Both the position numbers and the translations under genes were made by a program. The notes below the pieces were generated by a model. That model saw only the letters and a program-made list of their open reading frames with translations. It was not told where the DNA came from and did not search any database. From Acinetobacter lwoffii (GTDB lineage: Bacteria > Pseudomonadota > Gammaproteobacteria > Pseudomonadales > Moraxellaceae), in the NCBI RefSeq assembly GCF_024129435.1, contig NZ_JAMXXN010000008.1, forward strand, positions 1-64,000: a stretch of 64,000 bases of DNA, in the 5' to 3' direction. This document shows, piece by piece, positions 17,958 through 26,884 of the stretch (within the stretch, counting starts at the first letter, position 1; each line of letters begins with the position of its first letter).

Positions 17958-18962
17958 ATGGCAACTGTTGATCTTTTTGCGATTGGTAATGCGCTGATTG
18001 ACCAAGAATTTAAAGTTTCTGATGACTTTTTAACTGCACATCACTTGCAAAAAGGCACCATGCAACTTGCAGATGGTGAGACTCAGGCCACTCTTTATCA
18101 AAATCTTCAAGCGACTCAAGTGTATAAGGGTCAGGCTTCAGGCGGTTCAGCAGCCAACACTACCGTGGCATTTTCTGCGCTCGGTGGTTCTGCATTTTAT
18201 GGCTGTCGTGTCGGAAATGACGAACTGGGGCACATCTACCTGAAGGGTTTGAATGATGCAGGTATTAAGACCACCACCCAATCGATCAGTGAAGGCGTAA
18301 CAGGGACATGTATGGTTCTGGTCAGCCCTGATTCTGAACGTACCATGCATACCTATCTGGGTATTACGGCCGAACTGACTGATCAACAAATTGATTTCAG
18401 CGCACTAAATAGCGCGAAATGGCTATATCTCGAAGGTTATTTATCAACTTCTGACACAGCACGTCATGCCGTACAACAAGCACGTGATATTGCCCGTGCC
18501 AATGGCGTTAAAATTGCCCTAACTTTATCTGATCCTGCCATGGTGCAATACGCGCGTGCCGGTTTGGATGAAATGATTGCAGATGGTGTAGACTTGCTGT
18601 TATGTAACCAGCAAGAAGCGCTGATGTATACAGAAACAGATAATCTTGAGGCAGCCCTGCTTAAATTAAAAACAATCAGTCAGCACGTTGTCATTACATT
18701 GTCAGCTGAAGGCGCACTGATTTCGGATTATCAAAATACATTTACTGTTCCTGGCCGTAAAGTGCCTGCAGTAGATGCCAACGGTGCCGGTGATGCTTTT
18801 GCCGGGGCTTTCCTGTACGGATTGAATGCTAATTTGGGTCTTCAAGCTGCGGCTGAACTGGCGATTCTCATTTCGAGCCAAGTGGTTTCACAATTTGGTC
18901 CGCGCCTGGCAGTTGAAGACTATGCGGCATTATTACAAGACTTTCAAAAGGAATGTGCTTAA
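17958..18962 (+). CDS. PfkB family carbohydrate kinase (adenosine kinase-like)
   Basis: A 334-residue ribokinase-superfamily enzyme. The sugar-binding GGSAANTTVAFSALGG segment (about 62-77) and the catalytic DANGAGDAFAGAF motif (about 273-285), with the anion hole and the catalytic aspartate, are intact. Sequence character resembles proteins annotated as adenosine kinases, but the nucleoside or sugar substrate cannot be fixed from sequence. Start: the ATG at 17958 is preferred to a TTG two codons earlier. Its stop overlaps the Rieske gene start by 1 nt (TAATG), so the two are coupled. Confidence 0.9.
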   Translation: MATVDLFAIGNALIDQEFKVSDDFLTAHHLQKGTMQLADGETQATLYQNLQATQVYKGQASGGSAANTTVAFSALGGSAFYGCRVGNDELGHIYLKGLNDAGIKTTTQSISEGVTGTCMVLVSPDSERTMHTYLGITAELTDQQIDFSALNSAKWLYLEGYLSTSDTARHAVQQARDIARANGVKIALTLSDPAMVQYARAGLDEMIADGVDLLLCNQQEALMYTETDNLEAALLKLKTISQHVVITLSAEGALISDYQNTFTVPGRKVPAVDANGAGDAFAGAFLYGLNANLGLQAAAELAILISSQVVSQFGPRLAVEDYAALLQDFQKECA

Positions 18963-19285
18963 TGTTTAAAATCTGCATGACCGAAGACGTTCCAGAGCGC
19001 GAAGCACGCTCTTTTGAGCTTCCTGATGGAGACAATATCTTTATCACACAGCGTGACGGTGCCTTCTATGCCTATCAAAACCTGTGTCCGCATTTGCAGG
19101 TTGAACTGGAATTTCTGGAAAACCAGTTTTTGGATCGTGATCAGGAATTTATTGAATGCTCCACGCATGGCGCCTTGTTTCTGGTAGAAAGCGGTGAATG
19201 CATTTCCGGGCCTTGCCAAGGTCAAGCACTTGAAAAAGTAGAGATTACCGTGCATTCTGATGGTGGAATTTACCTCTCAGAATAA
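18962..19285 (+). CDS. Stand-alone Rieske [2Fe-2S] protein
   Basis: A 107-residue single-domain Rieske protein. The two ligand boxes are CPH (within NLCPHLQVELE) and CSTH (within IECSTHGALF), giving the Cys-x-His ... Cys-x-x-His pattern that holds a [2Fe-2S] cluster. There is no signal peptide or membrane helix, so it is a soluble ferredoxin-type electron carrier or accessory. The start at 18962 overlaps the kinase stop and has AAGGA upstream, so it is preferred to an in-frame ATG inside the kinase. The electron partner is unknown. Confidence 0.9.
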   Translation: MFKICMTEDVPEREARSFELPDGDNIFITQRDGAFYAYQNLCPHLQVELEFLENQFLDRDQEFIECSTHGALFLVESGECISGPCQGQALEKVEITVHSDGGIYLSE

Positions 19286-19304
19286 GACGAAAACGGACTT
19301 CACC

Positions 19305-19919
19305 ATGCCTGCATTTTTTCTAGACTATAACCTGATGCCTTTTCATCTGAGTTTATTGGCGATTATTCTGTTTGGTGTGGTGAAAACCATTGGTTTCTAT
19401 TTTGGACTCAGACCCAGCAAGTTTCTGCAAAAAATTTCACCTTATGACTTTCAGCAGATGGATCTACTAAACGTCAAATTCTCCAAAACTTTGATTGTGT
19501 TTTTCTTCCTGATGAATTTTAGCTTTGCCGGCTATGTTTTACAGTTCCTGATCTATTCTCAGGAATTTAAATTTCTGCCTGCCTATTATCTGATTATTCC
19601 AGCTTTGATCATTGCGACTTTTTTTACTATTTTTATGATTCACTGTCTGGATCAGGTCATTCCACCTAAATATAAAAAGAACAATGTCAATTTACTCGGC
19701 CGTTTGGCGACGATTTCCAGTGGCAATGCCCGTCCCGGTTTTTCTGCTCAAGCACGGGTGCGAGATGAGTATGGACAACTGCATTATGTACAGGTAGAAC
19801 CTGAGTTTGGTGAACTCGGTTTTCAGTCGCAGATTATCCTGATTCGCATGAGAAAATCTCATTATGTTGCCAAGAAAATCTGTAAATCTAATCAGCTGTT
19901 CAGCATGAATCTAGATTAA
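19305..19919 (+). CDS. Hypothetical inner membrane protein
   Basis: A 204-residue protein with hydrophobic segments at about residues 12-32, 60-80 and 95-115, followed by a soluble C-terminal region (about 125-200). That region has a short beta-rich section (NLLGRLATISSGNARPG...) that resembles an OB-like or NfeD-like domain. YqiJ/OB-type membrane proteins are a possible relation but I could not confirm it. The frame opens inside the Rieske gene; the ATG at 19305 just after that gene's stop is preferred. It is the last gene of the kinase-Rieske cluster, before a strong terminator. Confidence 0.75.
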   Translation: MPAFFLDYNLMPFHLSLLAIILFGVVKTIGFYFGLRPSKFLQKISPYDFQQMDLLNVKFSKTLIVFFFLMNFSFAGYVLQFLIYSQEFKFLPAYYLIIPALIIATFFTIFMIHCLDQVIPPKYKKNNVNLLGRLATISSGNARPGFSAQARVRDEYGQLHYVQVEPEFGELGFQSQIILIRMRKSHYVAKKICKSNQLFSMNLD

Positions 19920-19942
19920 ATTTGAAATCATTTATAGACATT

Positions 19943-19973
19943 AAAAATCCCGACAGATATCGGGATTTTTTTT
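19943..19973. terminator. Bidirectional terminator
   Basis: A perfect 11-bp stem (AAAAATCCCGA / TCGGGATTTTT) with a 6-nt loop and a T-run. It ends the kinase-Rieske cluster on the plus strand and the DUF937 gene on the minus strand. Confidence 0.92.
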
Positions 19974-19984
19974 AATGTTTAGAT

Positions 19985-20656
19985 TTACTTTTTAAGAAGT
20001 CCTGAAACCATATTCAATACATTTTGAATATCGTTATTGGCTTCCTGCTTGCTGGTTTGCTCACCTTGCGGGGTAAGCGAATCAATAATCTGCGGTAAGA
20101 CCTGTGAAATCGCACTATACACATCCTGCTTCGGTGCATGGGTTTGCTGTGCAACTTCTTCAACTTCCTGCTCATCAAACAGGTTCTGCACTTGCTGCGG
20201 ATCGACATTGGCATTTTCACCGGGACCGGTCGACACCCAATCATCGACCTGACTATTGAGCCCCTGTCCTTTAAGCTTATCTAATGCACCCTGTAAACCG
20301 CCCTGTTTTTGAATCCAGGCCAGTACTAAAGGCAGTACTGCAATCAATAAGGTTTTACCGGTAGAACCACTTAGTCCTGAACGAGGCTGGGCAGTACTTT
20401 GAGTACTACCACCACCAAACTGACTTAGTACTGAACCTAAAATTGCCCCCAGACCATTTTGTCGGTTCTGCTGACCGGTTTGATTCTGCTGGTTTTGAGG
20501 ATTTTGATTTTGCTGAGGATTTGACTGGTTTAAATGCCCTAGCACAGACCCTAGGATATCTGCCAAGCCACCTTGTTGTGAGGACTTTTGCTGCGACTGC
20601 CCGCCACCCAATGCCTGCTTTGCTAATATTTCCACAATACTACTCAGGTTTGTCAT
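19985..20656 (-). CDS. DUF937/YidB-like protein
   Basis: A 223-residue protein with a low-complexity N-terminal half rich in Gln, Asn, Gly and Ser (about residues 15-90). A helical C-terminal region follows, whose LDKLKGQGLNSQVDDWVSTGPG segment is typical of the YidB/DUF937 family. A hydrophobic stretch (about 98-115) may be buried or membrane-associated. The family's function is poorly known. It is monocistronic, with a bidirectional terminator at its 3' end and about 105 nt of upstream DNA before the DUF6231-like gene. Confidence 0.82.
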   Translation of the reverse strand: MTNLSSIVEILAKQALGGGQSQQKSSQQGGLADILGSVLGHLNQSNPQQNQNPQNQQNQTGQQNRQNGLGAILGSVLSQFGGGSTQSTAQPRSGLSGSTGKTLLIAVLPLVLAWIQKQGGLQGALDKLKGQGLNSQVDDWVSTGPGENANVDPQQVQNLFDEQEVEEVAQQTHAPKQDVYSAISQVLPQIIDSLTPQGEQTSKQEANNDIQNVLNMVSGLLKK

Positions 20657-20761
20657 GTCCTATATCCTATGTGCATCTTAATTACAGAATACGGCCTGCC
20701 CTCATATTGTCTAGGCAAGATTGTGTTAATATTTGCAATCTTAGTTAAGCAGGTTTTCGGC

Positions 20762-21232
20762 TTACCAGCGAAATTTATCCCAGTTTTCCGGATTAGCCCA
20801 AAACTTGGAGTTAAACCAGTCTGGCACGTGCTTATAGGTTAAAATATTAAACTGCCACAGCGCAAAATCGGCTTCATGTGTGGTCTTGTCAATCAGCTGG
20901 GTAAATCCCAAAGCTCTCAATAATTTTTCATCTTGCAGCTTGCTGATCACCACCAGTCGTTTGGCAAACAAATCACGTAATTTCACCAGAATTTGACTCA
21001 TGATCTGCTCCGACAAATGTTCTGTTTCTGCAGTATCCAGCATCACTACAGCCAAGTCATAACGTTGCTGAAAAGGCAGATTTAAAAAGTCAGATACGCT
21101 AAAATAGGACCATTGAATACCTGGCTGAAACTGGACTTGGCTCAAGTCCTGCCCAATACAAATAGCAGTATGAATTGGCTGTTCCTGTGCGAAATCGTCT
21201 AGCATCGAAGTAATGACATTCTGCTCAGCCAT
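20762..21232 (-). CDS. DUF6231-like protein
   Basis: A 156-residue soluble protein with alternating beta strands and helices. Its YDLAVVMLDTAE segment (about 66-77) is like the end of a Rossmann or methyltransferase-type strand, but no glycine-rich cofactor loop is present. The C-terminus is rich in Trp and Phe. It resembles the DUF6231 family of Acinetobacter and Pseudomonas; the assignment is from general sequence character. It is divergent from the DUF2797 gene with only 34 nt between the starts, so the promoters must overlap. Confidence 0.72.
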   Translation of the reverse strand: MAEQNVITSMLDDFAQEQPIHTAICIGQDLSQVQFQPGIQWSYFSVSDFLNLPFQQRYDLAVVMLDTAETEHLSEQIMSQILVKLRDLFAKRLVVISKLQDEKLLRALGFTQLIDKTTHEADFALWQFNILTYKHVPDWFNSKFWANPENWDKFRW

Positions 21233-21266
21233 AACTGCATCCTTATGATTTAAGTGAGTAATTTTT

Positions 21267-22139
21267 ATGGAACTTCAGGGCATTTGTCATAAAATGCACG
21301 TCGGCCTCAAGGACCTTAGTGTAACTGATCAACAGATACAGCGGGCAAATGTTGAATATAAATTAATTTTAGATCGTGCAGAAATTGATCTTCCGTTTAA
21401 TTTAGGCCAAGAAATCGAGATTGAATGGACAGGTAATATTTACTGCGTGTCTTGTGGCAACAAAACTTCCAAATCATTTTCGCAAGGTCACTGTTTTAAA
21501 TGTTTTAAAACCAATGCTTCATGTGATATGTGCATCATGAAGCCAGAGACGTGCCATTATCATTTAGGCACTTGCCGCGAAGATGAGTTTGCACAGAATG
21601 TCTGCTTTCAGCCACATATTGTCTATTTGGCCAATTCTAGCGCATTAAAGGTCGGTATCACCCGTACCAGCCAAATGCCGACCCGCTGGCTTGATCAGGG
21701 TGCGACCCAGGCCCTGCCGATTATGAAAGTGGGCTCACGTCGTCTTTCTGGAAAGCTTGAGGTCATGTTTGGTACGCAGGTCGCTGATAAAACTGATTGG
21801 CGCAAACTGCTCAAAGGTGAAGCAGAACCATTGAATCTGATTGAAGTGCGTGAACAACTTCTAGAAGAATTCGCACCTAAAATTCAAAGCATTCGTGAAG
21901 AATTTAATCAGAATCTAGAATTTAATGAAAATATTGAAGTATTGGAAGATGAATTCGCACGAGAGTTCATTTATCCGGTAGAACAATATCCGGAAAAGAT
22001 TAAATCACATAATCTGGATAAAACTCCCGTGATTCGTGGCAAGTTACAAGGCATCAAGGGTCAGTATTTAATTCTGGATACCGGCGTAATTAATATGCGC
22101 AAATATACCGGTTATGAACTGATTATTCGTGCTGAATAA
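21267..22139 (+). CDS. DUF2797 protein with cysteine-rich zinc site
   Basis: A 290-residue protein matching the DUF2797 layout. A beta-rich N-terminal part is followed by a cysteine cluster (about residues 52-115) with pairs CVSC, CFKC and CDMC and further Cys/His, likely binding zinc. A segment reading HIVYLANSSALKVGITR comes next, with RWLDQGA shortly after. That last part looks like the core of a GIY-YIG nuclease-like fold (Y-L ... K-V-G-x-T), but a nuclease role is only inferred. It is cytosolic and transcribed alone, ending in a strong hairpin. Confidence 0.85.
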   Translation: MELQGICHKMHVGLKDLSVTDQQIQRANVEYKLILDRAEIDLPFNLGQEIEIEWTGNIYCVSCGNKTSKSFSQGHCFKCFKTNASCDMCIMKPETCHYHLGTCREDEFAQNVCFQPHIVYLANSSALKVGITRTSQMPTRWLDQGATQALPIMKVGSRRLSGKLEVMFGTQVADKTDWRKLLKGEAEPLNLIEVREQLLEEFAPKIQSIREEFNQNLEFNENIEVLEDEFAREFIYPVEQYPEKIKSHNLDKTPVIRGKLQGIKGQYLILDTGVINMRKYTGYELIIRAE

Positions 22140-22141
22140 TT

Positions 22142-22169
22142 AAAAAAGGGAGCATTTGCTCCCTTTTTT
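22142..22169. terminator. Bidirectional terminator
   Basis: Six-A run, perfect stem GGGAGCA / TGCTCCC with a 2-nt loop and six-T run. It ends both the DUF2797 gene and the convergent Ig-repeat gene. Confidence 0.92.
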
Positions 22170-22170
22170 C

Positions 22171-23619
22171 TTATCCAATAATATTAATCTGATCAAATAG
22201 CTGCTGTTGTATAAGCTGTGAATTAATATTCTGGTCGGCAAAATAAGGGGCTTCGAAGCTTTCTTCTAGTGCTTCCAGCACAATCAGCTCAATGAGTGCA
22301 ACTGATGTAGTCGGCGTTTCTGTATCTTGTAGAAGTAATGTCAAATCAACCTGAATATCTTGAGAATCATTTTCTAAACTTGCAGATTCTTCATCTTGCT
22401 CAATCACTGTAGTAAGAATATCCTCAATAGAAGCATGTTGCTCCACGTTTAATGGAAAATTAATTTTTGCTAATGAAATAGTTTCACTACGCTGGCCTGC
22501 TGCATTCTCCGAATATAAAGTCAAAAAGCCACCTTGTGCAATTGGATTTTCTATACTCCACTCACCATTCGCATTTGCATAAGTCATATATTCCTGATTA
22601 TTAGCAAGAATCACAATTTTACCGTAAGGCATTGCCTCGCCAGCAAGCTGTTCGCCATTTTCCAAAATAGTAGGGACAACTAGCTCAAACAAGATGTAAC
22701 TCGGCTGTTCTGGCTCTATAACAGGTAATTCTGGCTCAGGAAATACCACAGGAATCGCCAATGCAATGATATTAGATCTAATACCTAAATCATTTACTGC
22801 ATAAATCTCTAAAGTTCCTCCTTGTGCAATTGGGTTGAGTAACGACCAATTCCCCTGACCATCAACACTAGTTGAATATTCATGACCATTTGCCGTCACA
22901 ATAATCTGCGTATGAGGAGTTGCTTTACCTGATAGATATTCACCCTGCTCTAAAATAACTGGGGTAATAGGTGCCCAATCTGGAAATACCGGAATTTCAG
23001 GAAGTGGCGCCATACCAGAAATAATAGATGGAGATTCTTCTCCAAGTTCATTACGGGCAAATACTTCTATAAAAGTACCCGGCACCATCGGATTTAGAAG
23101 TGTCCATTGCCCATTTACATCAGCTTCGGTGTTATATTCAACACCATTATGCCTAACCACCACCGTCACATGTGGATCAGCCGTACCGACTAGATAATCA
23201 CCCTCTTGAGAAAACACAGGTATACTCGGAGGTAGTGGTGCTATTTGCGCTAGTCCAATTTCTAAGGAAACAATTCCTTTTGCATTTACAGCAACAATCG
23301 TCACTGAGCCAGCGCCTGAGATGGGATTATTCAGTGACCAACTTCCCTGCGCATCAGCATTAGTTTGATATTGCTGATCATTATAAGTTGCAATAATAGT
23401 AACAAACGGATCTGCTATACCAACAATTTGGCTACCAAACTCCGTTACCTCAGGCGTAGAAGGTTTGAGAATAATTGCTGTTTCATCCCGAACATACCCT
23501 TTCCCCGGTTTATTCGGTTCATGACCTTTTCCAGGTTTATTTGGTTGTGGGTGATAGTGAGGTGATTTAACGACCTGCGCATGCTGCGGAACAGGATTAA
23601 AATACGATATTTTTTTCAT
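22171..23619 (-). CDS. Ig-like repeat protein of unknown role
   Basis: A 482-residue acidic protein. After a short basic N-terminus comes a small tandem repeat (NKPGKGHE / NKPGKGYV). Then come four Ig-like repeats of about 80-100 residues (roughly 50-135, 140-220, 228-310 and 325-405), each showing G-x-A-x-P, a Y-x-T strand, G-x-W-S-L/I-x-N-P and an A-x-N-x-x-G turn. Repeats of this kind make up Bap-like adhesins. The C-terminal 80 residues are acidic and end in Gln/Ile-rich helices. No signal peptide or sortase/autotransporter part was seen. The ATG at 23619 is used. Function is not known. Confidence 0.78.
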   Translation of the reverse strand: MKKISYFNPVPQHAQVVKSPHYHPQPNKPGKGHEPNKPGKGYVRDETAIILKPSTPEVTEFGSQIVGIADPFVTIIATYNDQQYQTNADAQGSWSLNNPISGAGSVTIVAVNAKGIVSLEIGLAQIAPLPPSIPVFSQEGDYLVGTADPHVTVVVRHNGVEYNTEADVNGQWTLLNPMVPGTFIEVFARNELGEESPSIISGMAPLPEIPVFPDWAPITPVILEQGEYLSGKATPHTQIIVTANGHEYSTSVDGQGNWSLLNPIAQGGTLEIYAVNDLGIRSNIIALAIPVVFPEPELPVIEPEQPSYILFELVVPTILENGEQLAGEAMPYGKIVILANNQEYMTYANANGEWSIENPIAQGGFLTLYSENAAGQRSETISLAKINFPLNVEQHASIEDILTTVIEQDEESASLENDSQDIQVDLTLLLQDTETPTTSVALIELIVLEALEESFEAPYFADQNINSQLIQQQLFDQINIIG

Positions 23620-23734
23620 TATATGCCTTATCATTTTTTATTTATGCTGAATGGATATAGACTGAATTACAGCCCAAAATAATTATATATCAGATATTTA
23701 ATATTATTTCCCATAAGATTATAAATTTTGGAAA

Positions 23735-23766
23735 ATAAAAAACCAGCCCGCAGGCTGGTTTTTTTA
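23735..23766 (-). terminator. Rho-independent terminator after ppiD
   Basis: A perfect 8-bp stem (AACCAGCC / GGCTGGTT) with a CGCA loop, flanked by A and T runs. It lies just past the ppiD stop on the minus strand. Confidence 0.9.
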
Positions 23767-23776
23767 TACAACAATT

Positions 23777-25642
23777 TTATTTGATTTTTGCTTGAGATTT
23801 CAGGTAACGCGTATAGTCATCAAATTCCTGCTGACCACGAAGTTGTTGATATAACTTCACCAACTCACTGCGTTGTTCTGCACTCAATACATCTACCGGG
23901 TTCTTCTTCACTTCTGATACAGCAACCACAACCAGCTCATTTGGCATTTTCGCTGTTGTCACTGACCAATGGCCTGCTTTTGGTGTCGGAAGACTAAAAG
24001 CCGCACGCTGTACATCACGTTTTAGCAAACCTTCAGCACGTGTGTAAACACCAGCATCTTCAAAGATCAAATCACCTTTCGCCACTGCTGCAGCCGGCTT
24101 GGTTTTGAACTCATCCAGAGCTTTCTGAATTTTTGCTTTTGCCAGAGCAGCTGCTTTGTCTTCAATCAACTGAGCCTTAACACGCGGTTTTGCTTCTGCC
24201 AGTGTTTGTTCGCCAGCTGCATGATAATTACGCACCTTGATCCAGGCCACATCACCATTGGCTAACTGAATGCTTGTTGAAGCATTACGATCACCATTTT
24301 TAACATCATTATTAAACAGTTTAACCTTGAGGTTAGCATCGCTCAGCACTGGATCACGGGTCGAAAGTGTTACCCCTTGGGCTTTCTGGACTTGTACACC
24401 TTTCACTTCCTGTGTAACGACATCCAGAGAATCACTTCCTACCACCATATCATTTAGCGTATTGACCGTATCAGAGAAAGCATTGGATTTTTTAGCAGCC
24501 AAGGCTTCTTCAGACAAACGTGCTTTTTGTGATTCAAAAGAAGAAACTGCCACATCTTGCATTTGCACAGAAATAATGTGGTAACCATAATCTGTTTTCA
24601 CCGGTGCAGAGACCTGACCCGATTTTAAAGAACTAACCGTCTGGTCAAATACAGTACCAAATACACCTTCTTCATAGACAGCAAGCGCACCACCTTTAGA
24701 CTTAGATTCAGGGTCTTCAGAATATTGTGCTGCAGCTTGAGCAAAAGTGGTACCGGCTTTAATTTTGGCTGCAATCTCGGTCGCCAGTTTTTTTGCTTCA
24801 GCATCACTACGACTGTCCGCCGTAATTAAAATATGCTTCACATCCGGTTTAACTGCCTGTTTTTGTGTTGCAACAAAGGCAGTATACGCTTCTTGAAGTT
24901 CAGCATCGGTAACCGCCAAACTCTGCACCTGAATATCGCTTGGCTTTAACACCACATAGTCGACATCTACACTAGTCGGCTGTTTGAATAGCGTTTTGTG
25001 TTTTTCATAATAGGCAGCAATGTCTGCATCCGTCACTTTGACATCTTTTTTATAGCTGTCCAGATTAATGCTGGAAATATGAATATGACGTTGTTCAGTT
25101 TGCAAATCAGCAATCTGCTGCATTTCGACTGGGCTTACCAGTGGATAATCCAGGAAAGTCGATGACAGCATCTTCAGCGCATGATCTTTACGTAAACTTT
25201 CAATCAAAGCGCGATTGGTCATGCCAATTGATTTCAGATAATTTTCATATAAAGCATTCGAGAACTTGCCATCTTGCTGGAAAGTAGGCTGCTGAGCAAT
25301 CATCTGTTCAATTTGCTGGTCACTCAGACTGATCCCTAATTCTTCAGCCTGTTGCAGCAATAAAGTACGTGCAACCAGAGTATCCATGGCTTTCTGGTCA
25401 ATGAAGCTTTGATTCAGTAAAGTTTCATCCCCATTGGCATAACTGAGATATTGTTCTTTAAATGATTTGGTCAGTGACTCTAATTCTTTTTGAGATATTT
25501 CAGTCCCGTTCACTGATTTTGCTGCATCAGAGTTTCCGCTGCTAAAATATCCTTCAATACCTACAAGTGCTAACGGGGTCAAAAACAGAACGAGCAAGAC
25601 TTTGCCCAACCAACCCTTAATAACTTTACGAAAAGCTTCCAT
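23777..25642 (-). CDS. ppiD: Periplasmic folding chaperone PpiD (SurA-N/parvulin)
   Basis: A 621-residue protein anchored in the inner membrane by one N-terminal helix (about 12-32), with the rest in the periplasm. A SurA-type N-terminal domain (about 35-190) precedes a parvulin PPIC domain (about 263-360: VKHILI, FAQAAAQYSEDP, GGALAVYEEG, DYGYHIISV). A long C-terminal domain completes the PpiD layout. It assists proteins leaving the Sec translocon. It lies 130 nt downstream of the HU gene, which is also the order in E. coli (hupB-ppiD). A terminator between them suggests largely separate transcripts. Confidence 0.93.
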   Translation of the reverse strand: MEAFRKVIKGWLGKVLLVLFLTPLALVGIEGYFSSGNSDAAKSVNGTEISQKELESLTKSFKEQYLSYANGDETLLNQSFIDQKAMDTLVARTLLLQQAEELGISLSDQQIEQMIAQQPTFQQDGKFSNALYENYLKSIGMTNRALIESLRKDHALKMLSSTFLDYPLVSPVEMQQIADLQTEQRHIHISSINLDSYKKDVKVTDADIAAYYEKHKTLFKQPTSVDVDYVVLKPSDIQVQSLAVTDAELQEAYTAFVATQKQAVKPDVKHILITADSRSDAEAKKLATEIAAKIKAGTTFAQAAAQYSEDPESKSKGGALAVYEEGVFGTVFDQTVSSLKSGQVSAPVKTDYGYHIISVQMQDVAVSSFESQKARLSEEALAAKKSNAFSDTVNTLNDMVVGSDSLDVVTQEVKGVQVQKAQGVTLSTRDPVLSDANLKVKLFNNDVKNGDRNASTSIQLANGDVAWIKVRNYHAAGEQTLAEAKPRVKAQLIEDKAAALAKAKIQKALDEFKTKPAAAVAKGDLIFEDAGVYTRAEGLLKRDVQRAAFSLPTPKAGHWSVTTAKMPNELVVVAVSEVKKNPVDVLSAEQRSELVKLYQQLRGQQEFDDYTRYLKSQAKIK

Positions 25643-25730
25643 AAGTATTCCAATATTTTATTTGCAAAGGATTTTAACCGAAAATACCCATTGAATGAAT
25701 GTGTTAATCATCACAATTAAATTTATCAAT

Positions 25731-25757
25731 AAAAAACGCGCCAAAGAAGGCGCGTTT
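25731..25757 (-). terminator. Rho-independent terminator after the HU gene
   Basis: A perfect 9-bp stem (AAACGCGCC / GGCGCGTTT) with a 6-nt loop, followed on the minus strand by a T-run. Confidence 0.9.
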
Positions 25758-25772
25758 CGTCGCTGGGTAAGC

Positions 25773-26045
25773 TTAAGCTACAGCGTCTTTTAAGCCTTTA
25801 CCTGCTTTGAAGCTAGGTACTTTGCTTGCTTTGATCTCAAGAGTAGCACCAGTTTGTGGGTTACGGCCAGTACGTGCAGCGCGTTCTTTCACGCCAAAAG
25901 TACCAAAACCCACTAAAGTTACTGTATCACCCGATTTTAAAGCTTCAGTAACAGAAGCAATTGTAGCATCTAAAGCTTTACCTGCGTCAGCCTTAGATAA
26001 TCCCCCTTTTTCTGCAATTGCATCAATTAATTCTGATTTATTCAT
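25773..26045 (-). CDS. hupB: DNA-binding protein HU (beta-type)
   Basis: A 90-residue nucleoid protein of the HU/IHF family. The beta-arm segment [20 protein letters not shown] (about 46-65) includes the G-R-N-P tip with the proline that inserts into DNA. The N-terminal helices start [13 protein letters not shown], as in HU. The HU versus IHF call rests on that N-terminus and on its ppiD neighbour. An AAGAGGA ribosome binding site precedes the ATG. It is probably highly expressed, as its strong terminator and consensus-like promoter suggest. Confidence 0.96.
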   Translation of the reverse strand: MNKSELIDAIAEKGGLSKADAGKALDATIASVTEALKSGDTVTLVGFGTFGVKERAARTGRNPQTGATLEIKASKVPSFKAGKGLKDAVA

Positions 26046-26111
26046 GAAGATTACGTCCTCTTAATATCGTTTATTTAAGGTTCAAGAATTGGTTTAACAT
26101 GCCATAACGCC

Positions 26112-26141
26112 TTTATAGCAATGCTTTAGGTATAAACGCAA
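26112..26141 (-). promoter_or_regulatory. Putative sigma-70 promoter for hupB
   Basis: Read on the minus strand, TTGCGT (26136-26141) and TATAAA (26112-26117) are separated by 18 bp, about 70 nt upstream of the HU start. Motif match only. Confidence 0.4.
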
Positions 26142-26207
26142 TACTTAAGAACCTCTTTTTTTTCAAAAAATATGCGAAAAAAACATTGAATAATGAATAA
26201 AGTCATT

Positions 26208-26681
26208 TTATTTAAGTTTTTTCGACAATTCTTCTTTCATTTTTTCTTGTTCCGCAGTCAACTGATCAACCTTGGCATGCAACTGAAGGATTAAACGTTC
26301 CAAATACTGTACATCCTTCAATGTGACTAATCCTATACGATTCAATGAGTGATGAACAGAGTTGTCGATTAATTTTTCCACTTTGTCTTTGGTGTCTGTA
26401 ACCGACTCTTTGGCCTTTTCCGAAACCTTCTCTACAGTTTGATCGGCAATATCTGCAGTTTTAGATTCAAGCTCTTCCCCGACCTTGACCAGCGAGTCAA
26501 ACAGTTTGTTACCTTCTTCTTCTGCACGTGAAAATGCCCCCAGTCCAGCCAACCAGATTTGTTTGGTATATTTACGAAAATCAAGAACCGATTTGCGCTC
26601 CGAGGCAGATTTAGACTTGGTTCTCAGCGTTTTCTCATTCGAAGCTTCAGCTGAGTCTTGTGCTGTTTTTGACTTGTCCAT
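26208..26681 (-). CDS. Phasin family protein
   Basis: A 157-residue, highly charged, helical protein. The segment KYTKQIWLAGLGAFSRAEEEGNK (about 37-59) is the hallmark of the phasin/PhaF-PhaI superfamily. A coiled-coil-like tail of repeated K, E and A follows, then a C-terminal helix (about 120-157). Phasins coat polyhydroxyalkanoate granules or act as general granule/nucleoid-associated proteins. No PHA genes occur in the window, so a PHA role is not shown. The ATG at 26681 is chosen because CAGGAG precedes it; an upstream in-frame start lacks this. Confidence 0.86.
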   Translation of the reverse strand: MDKSKTAQDSAEASNEKTLRTKSKSASERKSVLDFRKYTKQIWLAGLGAFSRAEEEGNKLFDSLVKVGEELESKTADIADQTVEKVSEKAKESVTDTKDKVEKLIDNSVHHSLNRIGLVTLKDVQYLERLILQLHAKVDQLTAEQEKMKEELSKKLK

Positions 26682-26884
26682 GTGCACGGCTCCTGTTTGT
26701 TTTCTGCGCAATTATTATAAATTATTCTACAAAACCACTGCATAATAGCAAATTTAGTACTTGATAGATTTGATAAACTGTTCTACAAAGCAATTTATTT
26801 CAAGTCTAATTTGATTTAACCCTGAAATCTCTTCACAAGCAGGAAGCTTTTTCACTTTATATTTCAGGTAAGGATTAGTTGTAT

